Assembly: GCF_000733865.1 (NCBI RefSeq)
Contig: NZ_JPOK01000006.1
Coordinates: forward strand, 1-64,000
From: Mycoplasma buteonis
GTDB lineage: Bacteria > Bacillota_I > Bacilli_A > Mycoplasmatales > Metamycoplasmataceae
DNA length: 64,000 nt
Direction: 5' to 3'
A model generated the notes under the pieces. The model worked only from the letters and a program-made list of their open reading frames with translations. It did not search any database and was not told the DNA's origin. Shown in pieces: positions 33,886 to 48,105 of the stretch (its first letter is position 1; each line of letters begins with the position of its first letter). Position numbers and translations under genes: made by a program.

Positions 33886-34713
33886 ATGAACAAACCATCA
33901 ATTGTCTTTTTAGATTTAGACGGAACAACATTAGACGGACCAGCTCCAAAATGATTTATGAAAGATCCTAGTGATTTTACTTGTGATGTTCTATCAAAAG
34001 TTAATAAACTTTTTCCAGTAGTGATTTGTACTGGACGTAGTGCAAATAATAATACACGTAGAATTGTAGAAAAAATTGGATTAGATTCATATATAACTTG
34101 AAATGGTGCAGAAATTTACTGACACAATCAATTAATTCACAAAACAACAGCACCGGCTGATGTGGTTAAAAAACTAAGTAATGATTTAAGAAAATTCGGT
34201 TTAAACGTTATTTTTAACTCTAAAAATCAAGAGCTTAGTTTTACACCTAACTTTTTTACTCGTATGTTCATGAGTAATCATTACCGTAAATGAGCAAAAA
34301 GTTATTCACAAATTGATTTTAATTCTTTTGAAATGCAAAAGGCATTTGTTTTACCTACTAATCCTTGAAGTGCTAAAAAATTACAAAAAGCTTTTCCAAA
34401 ATTAAAAGAAAAATATAAAGATGTTTTAGAACTTACTTTAGCAGGTGATAAAAATAATGCAATTGAAATTACACCTCAAGGAATTTCAAAAGGTAATGCT
34501 GAATTATTTTTATGTAATTATTTAAATTTAGATCCAAGTAAAGCAATACATTTTGGTGATTCATTAAATGATGCATCAACTAAGGGAAAAATTGGGAAAT
34601 TAATCGCCGTAGGTAACGCCCATGACGATTTAAAAGTACAAGCAGATGAAGTTTTAGAAAGAACTTGCGACGAAAGTGCAGTTGCTCACTACTTAAAACA
34701 ATATCTAGATTAG
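33886..34713 (+). CDS. HAD-superfamily Cof-type phosphatase, 275 aa
   Basis: The start follows GGAAGGAA. Motifs are the same as in the paralogue at 17602: FLDLDGTTLDGPAPKWF, ICTGRSA, TWNGAEIY, GISKGNA and HFGDSLNDAS. The protein should be a soluble Mg-dependent phosphatase of unknown small substrate. The two copies differ in the cap domain, which sets substrate choice. The next gene, secG, starts six bases after the stop, so they are cotranscribed. Confidence 0.88.
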
Positions 34714-34719
34714 GAAAAC

Positions 34720-34959
34720 ATGTATATCATTGTAACTTTATTAATTATTTTAGGATTTTTTCTTGTTGTTATTTCGTTTTTAATGTCACCAGATTCAAAT
34801 GGTTTTTCTGGTGCTTTGGTTGGTTCAAATGACTTAGATCTTTTTAAAAACTCAAAAGAAAGAGGATTTAAAAAGTTTTTAAAATATAGCATGATGATTG
34901 GTGGTTTAACATTAATCACTTTAACTGTTTTATTATCTGTATTAGCTAACCATTCATAA
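34720..34959 (+). CDS. secG: Protein-export membrane protein SecG, 79 aa
   Basis: Two membrane spans (residues ~2-22 and ~54-74) flank a polar loop with MSPDSNGFSGALVGSND, which resembles the conserved SecG loop (Q/D-x-x-G-SGAxxG). Length is typical. It is a non-essential subunit of the SecYEG translocon. A terminator follows, then rnr; secG-rnr is a common order in low-GC bacteria and supports the call. Confidence 0.85.
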   Translation: MYIIVTLLIILGFFLVVISFLMSPDSNGFSGALVGSNDLDLFKNSKERGFKKFLKYSMMIGGLTLITLTVLLSVLANHS

Positions 34960-34963
34960 TAAC

Positions 34964-34986
34964 CATCTCTTACGAGATGTTTTTTA
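34964..34986 (+). terminator. Terminator after secG
   Basis: CATCTC / GAGATG with a four-base loop and a seven-T run. Confidence 0.8.
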
Positions 34987-35091
34987 TTAAATGGATAGGC
35001 AATAACCAAATAAAGCTATAAATATGCTATGATTATTTTTATATTCATATTATTAAATAATATGAAAAACAAAAAATTGTGAGGAATTAAG

Positions 35092-37294
35092 ATGGATAAG
35101 GAAAAAATATATCAATATATTCAGCAGGCTGTTTCAAGATCATTTTTAGAAATTGCTAAACATTTTCGTATTTCAATGCGAAACAATAAAGATTTAACTA
35201 ACATTTTGTCAGTACTTCTAAAAGAATACAAAATTTTTAAAAACAACAAAGATGAATATTATGCACCAATTTTAAAAGAAACAATAGTTGGAACTCTTAG
35301 TGTTTCAACTAAAGGATCATTTGGATTTGTTGACTACGACATTGATGAAGTTAATAACACTAAAAAAAGCGTTTTTATTAAAAGCTTTAACTTCAATAGT
35401 GCCATTCATAATGATGTTGTTCAAGTTAATGTTTACGTTAATCCAAAAGATAAACAAAGTGATTTAACACATGGTGTAGTTACAAAAATTATCGAGCGTG
35501 GAAACCAAGAAATTATTGGTTTTATTAAGCAAAAAAACTCAACTACATATTTTGTACCAGTAGAAGAGCGTTTTAAAACAATTCAATATAAAATAGTCTC
35601 TTCAGTTGTTGCTACAAAACTAAATGATTTAGTTGTTGCTAAAGTTGTGAAATACGAAGAAAAAAGTGTACTTATTCAAATTGAAAAAGTTATTACTAAC
35701 GAAGCTGATCCAATGGTGTTTGTTAAGTCTTACTTAGAGCAAATTAAAGCTCCAAGTAAGTTTCCAGAAACACTTGAGGAAGAAATAAATTTAATTCCAA
35801 ACACAATTGCTAATGAAGACTTATCTAAACGCATTGATTTAAGAGATAAAATGATTGTTACCATTGATGGTGATGATACTAAAGATTTTGACGATGCAAT
35901 CACTGTTAAAAAATTAGATAATGGAAATTACTTTTTAGGTGTTTATATTGCCGACGTTTCTTACTACGTTCGCGAGGAAACCAAAATAAATGAAGAAGCT
36001 TTAGCACGTGGAACCAGTATTTATTTAGTTGACCGCGTTATCCCTATGTTACCTGTTGAACTGTCAAACGGAATTTGTTCATTAAATCCAAACGAAGATC
36101 GCTTTGTGCTTGCTTGTGAAACAGAAATAGATAAATACGGAAATACTGTTAAAACTAATATTTTTCAAGGAATTATTGAATCAAAATTCCGTTTAACCTA
36201 TAAACAAGTAGATAAATATTTCGAAACAGGATTAATTAATGAAGAACATCAAAATAAACCTGCTGTTGAAGAGCTTAAAAATATGCTTAACCAAGCTCGT
36301 GAACTCAGTTTAATCTTGCACGAATATAAAATGCAACAAGGTTACATTGATTTTGAAATTGATGAACCAAAAATTAAATTAAATGAAGATGGTTCAGTAA
36401 AAGAAATCATCATTAATAAGCGTGGATTTAGCGAAGTTTTAATTGAAGATTTTATGGTTCGTGCTAACGAAACTGTGGCTAAGTTTTTATTTGATAATAA
36501 ACTTCCTGTTTTATATCGTGTTCATGAAAAACCTGATGCAGATAAGTTAGAAGGATTAAAAAATGCTTTATCAGTTATTGGAATTTCAATGGACGGAATT
36601 ACAGCCAATAATATTAATCCTCAAAATTTTGCAGCTTTAGTCAATAAAGTTAAAGAAACAAGAAATGACGATTTTGTTAAATTGCTTTTCTTAAGAACTA
36701 TGCAAAAAGCTGTTTATTCACCTGATAACGTACATCACTTTGGACTAGCAAGTGAATATTACTGTCATTTTACCAGCCCAATTCGTAGATATCCTGACTT
36801 AGTAATTCACCGTATTATTAGAAACGCATTAATTAACAAAGAAATGGATAAAGTGTCATTAATGCGTGAACAATTACCAATTTTTGGTGATTTAAACACA
36901 AAAAGTGAACAAAAAGCAGTTCAAATCGAACGAAATGTTAATGATTTAAAATTTGCAGAATTTTTAAAATTCCAAGTTAGTAAACAATTCAGAGCTCAAA
37001 TTTTAAGTATTATGCAATTTGGTTTCTTTGTTGAATTTGATTTTAAAGCTAGTGGATTAGTACACCGTAGCAATCTTTTTGACGGAGAATACGAAGCTAA
37101 CGAAACTCTTACTAAATTAATTTCTGAAAAACGTACTTTTACATTAGGTGATTACGTAGATGTAATTGTTACTGGTGTAGATTTAGTAGAAGGAAAAGTG
37201 GATTGCGTATTAGCTGATTTATATCCAACTTTCTTAGAAAATCAGAAAAAAGCTAGAGAAAATAAAGTCCATAAAACTAACACAAAAAATAAAC

Positions 37295-37323
<29 letters not shown>
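35092..37323 (+). CDS. rnr: Ribonuclease R, 743 aa
   Basis: An N-terminal winged-helix/cold-shock region is followed by the RNB catalytic core from ~255. It has the metal ligands DGDDTKDFDDAI, then YIADVSYYVREE, GTSIYLVDRVIPMLP, LSNGICSLNPNEDR and YCHFTSPIRRYPDLVIHR. A C-terminal S1 domain (GFFVEFDFKASGLVHRS...) and a basic tail follow. It degrades structured RNA 3'-5' and is the main exoribonuclease in mycoplasmas. The start follows GTGAGGAATTAAG. Its last 29 bases overlap the next gene in another frame, implying translational coupling. Confidence 0.95.
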
Positions 37324-39645
<2,322 letters not shown>

Positions 39646-39660
39646 TTAAGGAGCAAACAA

Positions 39661-39945
39661 ATGATTTTTGTTAAAGCAACAACATATGTAATTAATCCAG
39701 AAAAAATGAAACCATTTTTAGACTATATCTATGTGTTTTCAAAAAAGACTAGAATGTTAGAAATGAACTTATCATTTGAATATGGAATTCAAAATGATGA
39801 TAAAGTAATATTAGTAGAACGTTGATCATCACAAGAGGAATACGGTAAGTTTACCGCAAATCCAGATTTTAAAAAAGAGTTAGAAACACTTAACAAAATG
39901 TCTAAGAAAGTTATCACACTTTACGAATTTCAAACTATTAAATAA
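39661..39945 (+). CDS. Small ABM-domain (putative monooxygenase-like) protein, 94 aa
   Basis: A ferredoxin-like alpha/beta sandwich is suggested by FVKATTYVINPEKM, SFEYGIQNDDKVILVERWSSQEEYGKFTANPDF and the final strand KKVITLYEF. These match the antibiotic-biosynthesis-monooxygenase (ABM) family, which includes heme-degrading and quinol enzymes. Many small members have no known function. It has no membrane segment. It sits at the end of the rnr-metG unit, just before a terminator, so a stress or housekeeping role is possible but unproven. Confidence 0.75.
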
Positions 39946-39947
39946 TG

Positions 39948-39972
39948 AAAATCGCAGTAAGCGATTTTTTTA
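39948..39972 (+). terminator. Terminator of the rnr-metG unit
   Basis: AAAATCGC / GCGATTTT stem with loop AGTAA and a T-run. Confidence 0.85.
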
Positions 39973-40110
39973 TTTTCTATACTTTTAAGCCTTAAAATAA
40001 GATATAAAAATTTTTAAAAAGAAAAATTAATAAAACTTTCTTAACAAATTATTTTTTAGTTATAATAAGTATCCACAACTTTTTTTAAAAAATAAAAATG
40101 AGGAGAAATA

Positions 40111-42453
40111 ATGAAAATAACAAAATATTTGAATTTAACTTTAGCATCGGCTTTGCCTCTTGCTGCAATTAGCTGTGTTTCAGAAAAAAGTCAAGAAATA
40201 GTTGAAAATACACAAACAGATACATCTACAAATATAGAAAATAATTCAGAAACTTTATTTGGGACAACAATTGAAAATAGAAGAGATTCAGCTACAGTTG
40301 GAGCAAACCCAACTAAACAATCTTTTGCTGTATCCAAAAGAGATGAGATTGTTTTAGGAGCGAGCTTTGGAGCAACAGGTATTCAAGGTAAAGCTTTGAC
40401 AGCTCTCGTAAATACATATAATGATTACGTAAACTTACATAAAGAAGCTAATCCTGAACTTAAAGCAGTGAAAATTAAAACACTAGGTTCTGGTTATCCA
40501 GCAGCTAGTAATGCACTAGAGCTAGCACTTAATTCGGGTAGTTCTGCTGCTGATACAATACCAAACTTAGTTTTAAACTACAATTCAGTTGCAGCTAAAT
40601 TAGCAAATAAAAACATGCTACTATCTTTTAATGATCAAGAAGAAAAGTACGATTTAGATATCAGTAACTTTGCTGATGAATTTATCTACAGTAACTTCAA
40701 CTTTGCTAATGTTTATAATCCTTCCACATATACTTTACCTATTTTTAAAAGCACTAATGTTTTATCAATAAATGGACCTGTTCTTTATTACTTAATAAAG
40801 AATTTAATTGATAACGGTGGACAATTGGCTAATAATAATGAAACACAAGAATTTTATAAAGAACTTCAAGAAAAAGGAAAACAAGATTGAGAGGGAGTTT
40901 CAAACAACTGAGGTTTACCTGTTGCTGAAATAAAAAACTTAATTAGTAATGAATTGCAAAAAAGTAAGTCATACGCTATTTTTGATGTTAACTATTTTAA
41001 AAATATTACTGATATATTAGAGTTTTCTTCTTTCATGCAAAAACTTTTTGTTAATTCTGTTAACAATAATAATCCTGCTAAAGCTGGTGTTCATATTTTT
41101 GGTGTTGATGATACTCCAGCAATCTTAGAACCAGCAATGGTTTCTCTTGCAAATGGAGATTTAAAAGAATTAAATAGTTATACTTATATTAGTAAAGGAG
41201 TTACTTCTGTTAGTTTTGATAATTTAAAACACGATAATCAAGCAACAAAAAATGCTAGAAAAATTTATAACTTAATCAGTAAAGCAGTACAAAGCGGTGG
41301 TCTAGTAATTCAACCTGGTGGTGCATATTCTTCTAATGCACAAAAACTTCATAAATTTGCTTTTTCTCTAAGTTCTACTGCTGGATATGCTTATACTTTT
41401 TTTAATAACGCAGACACAGGTTACACTTTTAATCATTCAAAACTTTCTGCTTTCGAATTTAAATATGAATTAAAAGATAATTGAAAAAATGTAATGACAA
41501 TAAATAAAAATGTTAAAAAAGAGAATCAATTACTTTTATTAGGAAAATACAACACTCCGATTTATGATGTTAATTTTGAAAAGTCAAAATTAGGTAAATA
41601 TGATTACAAAGTTGCTTCTGATGCTGATGCTACTCTTCTTAAAAGCAAAATAGCAAACATAAATGACAATACATTAAGTTTAGTGATTAAGCTGACAGAT
41701 CAAATGACTCCTGCTGATGAAATTATTAATAAATTTAAAGAAAATAATTTTTACGCCGGAACATTAGTGCAAAAAGATAATCAAAACCAGTCTTTAATTT
41801 TTATAATTCCAGACGGTAAACCTAATGAATTAGAAAATAATCAAATGACTAAACCATTTGAAGATTTTATTAAATCTCTTGGATACATTATTTCCTTATT
41901 AACTACTGAACAACAATTAAATGAAAAGGAAATGATAACTTTAAAAGCACCAATGTTTTGAAATGAAAATAGTCGTGTTGGTTCAGTATTCTCACAAGGA
42001 CCTTCGCTAATAGGAATTAAATCAAACCGAGAGTCAGATATTGCTACAAAATTATTTGCGAAATGACTTTTAAGCAATGAAAAATATGATTTTATATTAG
42101 ACAGCAAAAAACCAAACGAAAAAGTAACTTTAACTCCTATCGAATTTATTCAAAAATATTTTAGCTACATTACTCCTATAAAAGGATTTAACACTCAATC
42201 AAAAGAAGAAATAAATCAACTATACGGTAATAACGAATTTTTAAAAGTAGCCTTTGATAGCTTTAAGCTAGCTCAAGATGATGATAATATAATTGTTTTC
42301 GAAGAACCCTCATCAGAATTATCAGATAACTACAGAGAGGCTTTACGTAGCTCTTTTGATTCATTAGCTAAATCTGTTACTTCTGCAGCTCGTAAAAATC
42401 CACAAACATTTGATAAATTTATTGAAGGGTTATTTAGTGGTTTTAATAATTAA
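40111..42453 (+). CDS. P68/P80-family surface lipoprotein, 780 aa
   Basis: The start follows AGGAGAAATA. A lipoprotein signal peptide ends in AAISC, with Cys22 as lipidation site. A low-complexity linker leads into an ABC-substrate-binding-like body: DEIVLGASFGATGIQGKALTAL, then TLGSGYPAASNALE, PNLVLNYNSVAAKLA and LLSFND. These segments are characteristic of the mycoplasma P68/P80 family of surface lipoproteins. They look like extracytoplasmic solute-binding proteins but usually have no transporter genes beside them, as here. Exposed on the outer face of the membrane, the protein is a likely antigen. Its ligand is unknown. A terminator follows. Confidence 0.8.
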
Positions 42454-42479
42454 AATGAACTTTTTAAGTTCATTTTTTA
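42454..42479 (+). terminator. Terminator after the P68-like lipoprotein
   Basis: ATGAACTT / AAGTTCAT hairpin with loop TTT followed by six T. Confidence 0.8.
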
Positions 42480-42546
42480 ACTCAAAATTCATACACAATA
42501 AAATGCTTTTTAATTTATAATTTATGTTAAAGAATGAAAGGATAAT

Positions 42547-43422
42547 ATGAACAAAAAAATATTTTTATCACTTGGTACAATTAGTGGTCTTGCGACTTTA
42601 CCTATTGCAGCAAGCTGTGGTCACACAGAAAACCAAAATAAAGAAAAAGAAAACACAGTTAAAGCATCACAAACAGAACAACCAGCTGCAACTGAAGGAG
42701 TTGAAAGCACAAACACTCAATACGCTAGCTCAAAAGAATTTCTTAAAGATTTATACCTAAAAACTTATGAATTACTAAAATCTAATGACACAGAATTTCA
42801 AATAAAAGCTACAGTTCATGCTACATCAAAAACTCTTGTTTCTAAAGAACAGTTAAATACAATTGCTAATATAAACGTAGAAGAAACAGCACCTAAAATG
42901 CAAAAGCTTGTTGACACTTTTACCAATTTACCAGCTAATTTGATTATGTTATTTTTCTGAACTGGTGCTCAGTCACAAAGCTCTCCGATGTTTAATTCTG
43001 TATTCAATGGACTAAATTCAAATATTGAAAATGATTCTGTAAAAATTAATTTAGATTGAGGAACTTTTAATATCAATGATTACGAAAGCGTTTTAACAAA
43101 GACAAAATCAAAAATTGCTGAAATTCAACAAAAAATGGGTGAAGATAACGATTCAGCAGTTTTAACTATAAACAGAAAATTAGCTTTTACTTTAACCGTT
43201 TCTAAAAACTTAAATACAAGTGATTTTGGAAGTGATTTTCTTACAGAAAATAATGATTTATCATTTGCTGTATTAAAAACCATTCTTTTACAACTTAAAC
43301 TATCAATCCAAGCTGTACCTGAAGAAAATTTAATGAACAAACTAAATGACGAACAAATTGATGCTGCTATTAACTTTTTTGATAAAATTTTTAGTGCAAC
43401 TAGTTCAATTTTAGAAATTTAA
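42547..43422 (+). CDS. Small surface lipoprotein, 291 aa
   Basis: The start is behind GAAAGGAT. The signal peptide MNKKIFLSLGTISGLATLPI ends in AASC with Cys24 as the lipidation site. A Gln/Glu/Thr-rich linker comes next, then a mostly helical globular domain with no motif known to me. It sits between the P68-like lipoprotein and the exporter operon, with its own start and a terminator behind. It is most likely a surface antigen of unknown role. Confidence 0.8.
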
Positions 43423-43424
43423 TA

Positions 43425-43458
43425 TAAAAAAGATTCAAGATTTCACTTGAATCTTTTT
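43425..43458. terminator. Bidirectional terminator between lipoprotein and ABC operon
   Basis: AAAAAGATTCAAG / CTTGAATCTTTTT is a 13-bp perfect stem with loop ATTTCA. It serves both convergent transcripts. Confidence 0.9.
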
Positions 43459-43469
43459 TTATAAATCTT

Positions 43470-45041
43470 TTAATTCTTGTTTAAGTCAATTACTTTGTTA
43501 AATTGAGTAATATGATTTTGATTGAAATGGTGTGATACAAATAAAAGTGTTTTATCTGTATTTATTAAGGTGTTAAAAATATTATTTCTATTAGCTTCGT
43601 CTAGATTGCTTAATGCTTCATCTAAAATATAAAAATCTTTATCTTGATAAAAAGCATTAGCTAACACCAACCTTTGGTATTGACCTGTTGAATATTCACT
43701 AAGATTCTTTTTAGAATCAAAGTCAATATTAAACATTGTTTTTAATTTTCTAATTTTATCGTTTTCTTCATGAATTTCATAATTAGAAATAATGCTATTA
43801 ATATTATCACTTTCTAATAATTTAGTTTCTAAGTCGACAAATCCAATATTTTTTGATAAATCCAATTCATTTGAATATGGTAATTCATTAAATTTAATTT
43901 CGCCACTGGTTAGGTTTTCTAAATTTAAAAGCAATTTAATGAAAGTACTTTTACCTGCACCCGATTTACCTTGTAAGTAAATTTTTTCACCTTTTAAAAT
44001 CTCAAAGTTAAAATTCTCAAAAACTTTTTTCTCTTCATACCCAAAACTTGCTAAGTTAAGTTTTAAGCTGGTAAAATCTGTTTTAACTAAAACATTTTTA
44101 TAAATTAAATTTCCAAAAAAGTTAGTAATTTTTAAACCAAATTGTTTAAGTTGCATAAAACCATCACTAACACGACTTAATGATAAAAGATAGTTTACAA
44201 AAGTTTCATAATGTAAAAAAGTTAGTATAACAACACTTAAATTAACATAATTGTAATTAAATAAGATAACACTAATTGTAAAAGTTAATATTTGAAAAAA
44301 TCAATAATTAAATTTATTTAAGGAACTGTATGTTGTTTGTCAATTATTTAATCTTAGCTCTGTTTTATAAAAACCTCAAAGTTTTTTTGATAAAAATGAA
44401 ACTAAAAGTTCTTTTTTATTTGCTAAAATAAACTGTTTTGCGTTAGTAAGAACATTGTTTGTTTTGTTATATAAAACATTGTAGTTTTCATTGATTTTTG
44501 GTGCTATTTTTGTGCTTTTAATACTAATTAAAGTATTAATTACTACTTGAATAATTCCGACTACTCAGAAAACCACTAAAATTTGTCAAGCAATAAAGCT
44601 ATATAAAATTGATAATCCTAGTAAAAGAAAAATAACTTCTGTTCCAAAATTTCAAACTAGCAATGTTTGAGCAACCATGTTCCCATCGTTTTCTAATAAA
44701 TTCATAAGTTCTTCATTAGAATGTTTTCTAAGACTTTTAGGATGAACTTTATTTAACTCATTAAATAAATCTTTCCTAATTTCTAGGTGCATACCATAAA
44801 TTGTTCAAAGAAATAGCCCTTGTTTTAATGACTCTAAAATAACAGTAAGAAAACCGAAAGCTACATAAATTCCAATAACAACAAAAACGCCTGATAAATT
44901 ATCTAATTGAATTTTATTTAAAACAAAATAAGAAATTCACATTGTTGAAACAACTAAAGCAGAAACTAAAATCTGCACAATTAAATTAGGAACTCATACT
45001 TTATATGCATTTCAATAGTATTTATTTCATTTCATTTTCAT
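43470..45041 (-). CDS. ABC exporter half-transporter (permease-ATPase fusion), second of pair, 523 aa
   Basis: Residues ~1-290 form six hydrophobic spans of a type-I exporter, and residues ~310-523 the nucleotide-binding domain. Walker A is GKSGAGKST, Walker B FYILDEALSNLD, and the H-loop SHH. The signature is YSTGQYQRL instead of LSGGQ. No N-terminal C39 peptidase domain is present. Overlap by 20 bases with the upstream ABC gene implies coupled translation and a heterodimer. The start chosen is the first of three near-consecutive ATGs, behind GAGGAAGG. Together with the LanC-like gene at the head of the operon it may export a peptide. A lipid or drug exporter is the alternative. Confidence 0.85.
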
Positions 45042-46641
45042 ATAATTTTCCTTCCTCAATTTTTCAGTGCTTGTTAAATAATTTAGCTTCTTCTTCCTTA
45101 GTGGTATGCGAAACTACGATAATTGTTTTTTCTGTTTCTTTAAAAACTTCCAACACTTTTTTAGCTACCTTTGTATCTAAATTGCTGAGTGTTTCATCGA
45201 AAATTAAAATTGGTTTATCTGTTAATAAAGCTTTAATAATCATTAATCTTTGGCCTTCACCCTGTGAAAATTCTTTAACACTACTTTCTAAATCATTTGT
45301 TAAATTAATGTGACTAAGATCTAGCTTATTTAATAAATTCTTTGCTAATTCTTCTTTATTATTATCAAGCATTGTCAAGTTATTAAGAATATTTTCTTGC
45401 AAGAAAATATTTTCATTACCCATAACAAAAAGCTTTTGAGCAAATTCCTCAATAGTTCCTGTTTTTTTGTCTAATAAAATATTTTCTGCACTATATTTAA
45501 GCTTTAAATTTGTTAAAAATTTTAATAAAGTACTCTTACCAGAACCTGAAGCACCTGTAATTAATATTTTGTCGCCTTTATTAATTTGTAAATTTAAATT
45601 TTCAAAGACAGTTAAATCATCATATCCTAGATTTAAATTACTTACATTTAAGCTTTCAAAATAATTAGAATCTTTTATAGCTTTTTGATAATTACCTAAA
45701 TTTTCTAATTTAAGCTCATTTTGAGTATTTTTAATAATTTGTTTTGTCGAAATCATTGAAACTAATGTTCTCATCACTAATCCAGTTTGATCTTTAATTG
45801 AATTTGCTTTAATTAAAATTAAAGCTAATACAGAATAACTAATTCATGTTGGTTGTAAAATCATTACCACAATAGATAGACTAACTGTTAAAACATAATA
45901 TAAAACCGTAATAGAGCTAGTGAAAAACATATAGCTAGAATATTTTTTACCCATTAATTTAATTTTTGGAGCATAATTTGTTTTAAAATCATTAGCAAAT
46001 AAATTTATTAATGTTTGATTATTTCCACTATAAGATTGACTTAAAAGTTTTTCTAAATACATTAAATCTTTTGATTGTGGAATTTCAAATAAAACATTCA
46101 TTATTTCACCAATTTCTTGGCTTTTTTTATTAAATAGCATTGGTATTAATACAGCTCCTAGCAGGAGAGGTAAAATATAAGATATTGTAATCGGCGCTAA
46201 AACTGTTATTGTTATTAAAATAGATAAAGTTGTAAGTAACGCGGTTAAAACATTAAAAAAGTTCATTAAATATTCTTCTAAATATTGCTCTAAAGCTTTT
46301 GTTAGCAAATAAAACTCTTGTTTTTGTGAGTTTTCTTCCCTGATTGAAAGCTTTAAGTTTAAAATTTTAAGCAAATATTTACTTCTTAAATGTTTTTCTA
46401 TTTGGACTTTCAGTTTATTTTTAATAATTCCGTTAATTCAGTAAAAAAGGACAATCCCTAATCCTACTAAGGCAAAAAATCCTAAGTAAAAATAAATCTG
46501 ATTAATTTGAATCTGTTTTGCTGTTAAAAAATCAACTAATCTTGCCAAAAATAACGTTTCAACAATAGTTAAACAAGTTACGAATAATGACAGAAAAATA
46601 ACTACAAGTGTTAATCCTTTTTCTTTTTTAAATATTGTCAT
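45022..46641 (-). CDS. ABC exporter half-transporter (permease-ATPase fusion), first of pair, 539 aa
   Basis: Six membrane spans (residues ~1-310) are fused to an ATP-binding domain. Walker A is TGASGSGKST, the signature FSQGEGQRL (degenerate), Walker B PILIFDETLSNLD and the H-loop VSH. It starts six bases after the stop of the LanC-like gene (GTAGGTAAA before ATG) and overlaps the next ABC gene by 20 bases. The degenerate signatures in both halves differ from each other, as in heterodimeric exporters with one weak ATP site. There is no peptidase domain, so any exported peptide would need processing elsewhere. Confidence 0.85.
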
Positions 46642-46646
46642 TTTAC

Positions 46647-47873
46647 CTACTTTATTTTTATATTTTTGAGTGTTTTATAAATGAAAAATTTATCTTTTTT
46701 ACTTAAACTTTTATTTATCGCTAAATATGCTAAAGATAAACTATTAATCTGTTTTTGAATTAAATTATCAAAATCTTTAATCTTAAAAACTTGTTTTACT
46801 AATTTTTGGGTTCAAATAATTCCTAAAAGTCCATATTGAAAACTTAAATCTAAAGTGTAAATATCAGTTAGTTTTTTTGTTAATTCTAAAATTCGTGTAT
46901 CAAAATATTTTGATTTAAATTTTATTTTGAATAAAAGCATGATAAAAATAATTCCTGCTAAACCACTATTAAAACTATAATCAAAATCATCAATTGATCA
47001 AACTTTAAATTTTTGACTTAGAACATTTTCAATATCTTTTTCCAGATTTTCTTTATTTATATCTTTATTAGAACTAAATATATTTTCTAAAATTAAATTG
47101 AATTCTTTATTTTTGAAAAAAGTAGATTCATCTCAAGTACCAGAAACAGTAATTTTAGAATTAAAAACATTAATTTGAGTGGTGTTTTCTTTTTCTTCTT
47201 CTCTTTTATAAATCATATTTTTAGAAGCTCTTTTAATTAAAAAATAAAATATTCTATGATGAGAAACTCAAAATACATTCGGACTTGCATAACTTACAGA
47301 AAATCGAAATTTATTATTTTGTTTTAGAAGCTCTTCATAAATTGTTTCTATTTTTTCTCTAAAGCGTCAGTCATTATTGTTTATATCTTGCGATTTACAG
47401 TTTTTTAAATCTTTTTGATAATTTAAAAAATTATCTTTTGAGTCAAAAATTAAACTCTCAATAATATCTAAATAAACAGCATTTCATTTTCTTTCTGCAA
47501 AAATATATCTTGTTCAAAGTATTAAGTTATCTAAATTATCTGCTTTATTTAATTTAGATTTTCCTACAAATAAACTAAGTAGAATTAATCCTAACTGTAC
47601 ATTAAAAGAATTTTTTGAATTAGCTCAAAATTTATTTCATTTTTCAATTAATAAAAAATCGTTTCAATTTTCTTTAAATTGTTTTTCATCCAAAATATAC
47701 AAATCAATTGCATTCTCAAAAGCTTTAGTTGCATAAGAATAATCTATTTTAAAATTATTGTTATCTAAATTTTTTAAATCATTTAAGTAATCACTTTTAG
47801 TTTCTAACCACTTACCGTCATTAGAAATGATTTTGGTTAAAATTTTTTTATATTCCTTGTATGTTTGTTCCAT
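46647..47873 (-). CDS. Protein with LanC-like alpha/alpha-toroid repeats heading an ABC-exporter operon, 408 aa
   Basis: No exact family is recognised. The sequence shows recurring helix starts of the type F-x-x-G-L-x-x-I: SFNVQLGLILLSLF (~89-102), YSFNSGLAGIIFIMLL (~299-314) and LSFQYGLLGIIW (~343-354). A degenerate one is FSVSYASPNVFW (~191-202). Such 'GLaGI' turns are the hallmark of lanthionine-synthetase C-like toroids. The zinc ligands of active LanC cyclases (GWC...CH) are not visible, and the only cysteine is Cys159. It is rich in Trp, Lys and Asn, with no signal peptide. It leads the operon, and the exporter follows after five bases. TAAAAT lies seven bases before the ATG, with no Shine-Dalgarno. 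The function may be a scaffold or modification-like partner of exported peptides. The LanC link is tentative. Confidence 0.6.
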
Positions 47874-47880
47874 AATATAA

Positions 47881-47886
47881 ATTTTA
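47881..47886 (-). promoter_or_regulatory. -10 box of the LanC-like/ABC operon (probable leaderless)
   Basis: TAAAAT on the minus strand ends seven bases before ATG 47873. No ribosome-binding sequence lies between. Confidence 0.45.
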
Positions 47887-47955
47887 TTCTTTCAATTTTA
47901 TTTTTTGTTATCTAACTTTGTTGTGTTTTTAAATTAATTGTTATGAAATTAAACT

Positions 47956-47988
47956 AAAAAAATAATAGGTAATCACTTACCTATTATT
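47956..47988 (-). terminator. Strong terminator of a small unknown transcription unit
   Basis: A 12-bp perfect stem (AATAATAGGTAA and its complement, loop GTGA on the minus strand) is followed by a T-run. No annotated gene ends here, so it must close the small unit at 48019-48120. Confidence 0.8.
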
Positions 47989-48018
47989 GAAAAATTTAAT
48001 TATATTAATAAATTATTT

Positions 48019-48105
48019 CTAAAATAGCAAGCGAAAAAATTCCATATCAAAAATATGAAAAAACTTATTATTCATCTTATTACGCATTGCATTTTCTAAT
48101 CTCAT
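48019..48105 (-). CDS. Possible 28-residue peptide gene or small RNA
   Basis: Between the lysS terminator and the hairpin at 47956-47988 lies an isolated unit. It has a TACAAT -10 box at 48115-48120, an ATG nine bases on, 28 codons starting MRLENAMRNK, a TAG, then the terminator ~30 bases later. The predicted transcript is about 150 nt. The peptide is basic at the N-terminus and Phe/Leu-rich at the C-terminus, with no Cys, Ser or Thr, so it is not a lanthipeptide precursor for the neighbouring operon. It could equally be a non-coding RNA. I recognise neither. Confidence 0.35.
   Translation of the reverse strand: MRLENAMRNKMNNKFFHIFDMEFFRLLF

Noticed and set aside
33886-34713. Recent duplication of the two Cof phosphatases
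   Set aside because: They share motifs but differ through the cap domain and lie 16 kb apart; parallel Cof paralogues are normal in mycoplasmas.
48019-48105. Lanthipeptide precursor for the LanC-like operon
   Set aside because: The 28 residues contain no Cys, Ser or Thr, so no lanthionine could form.
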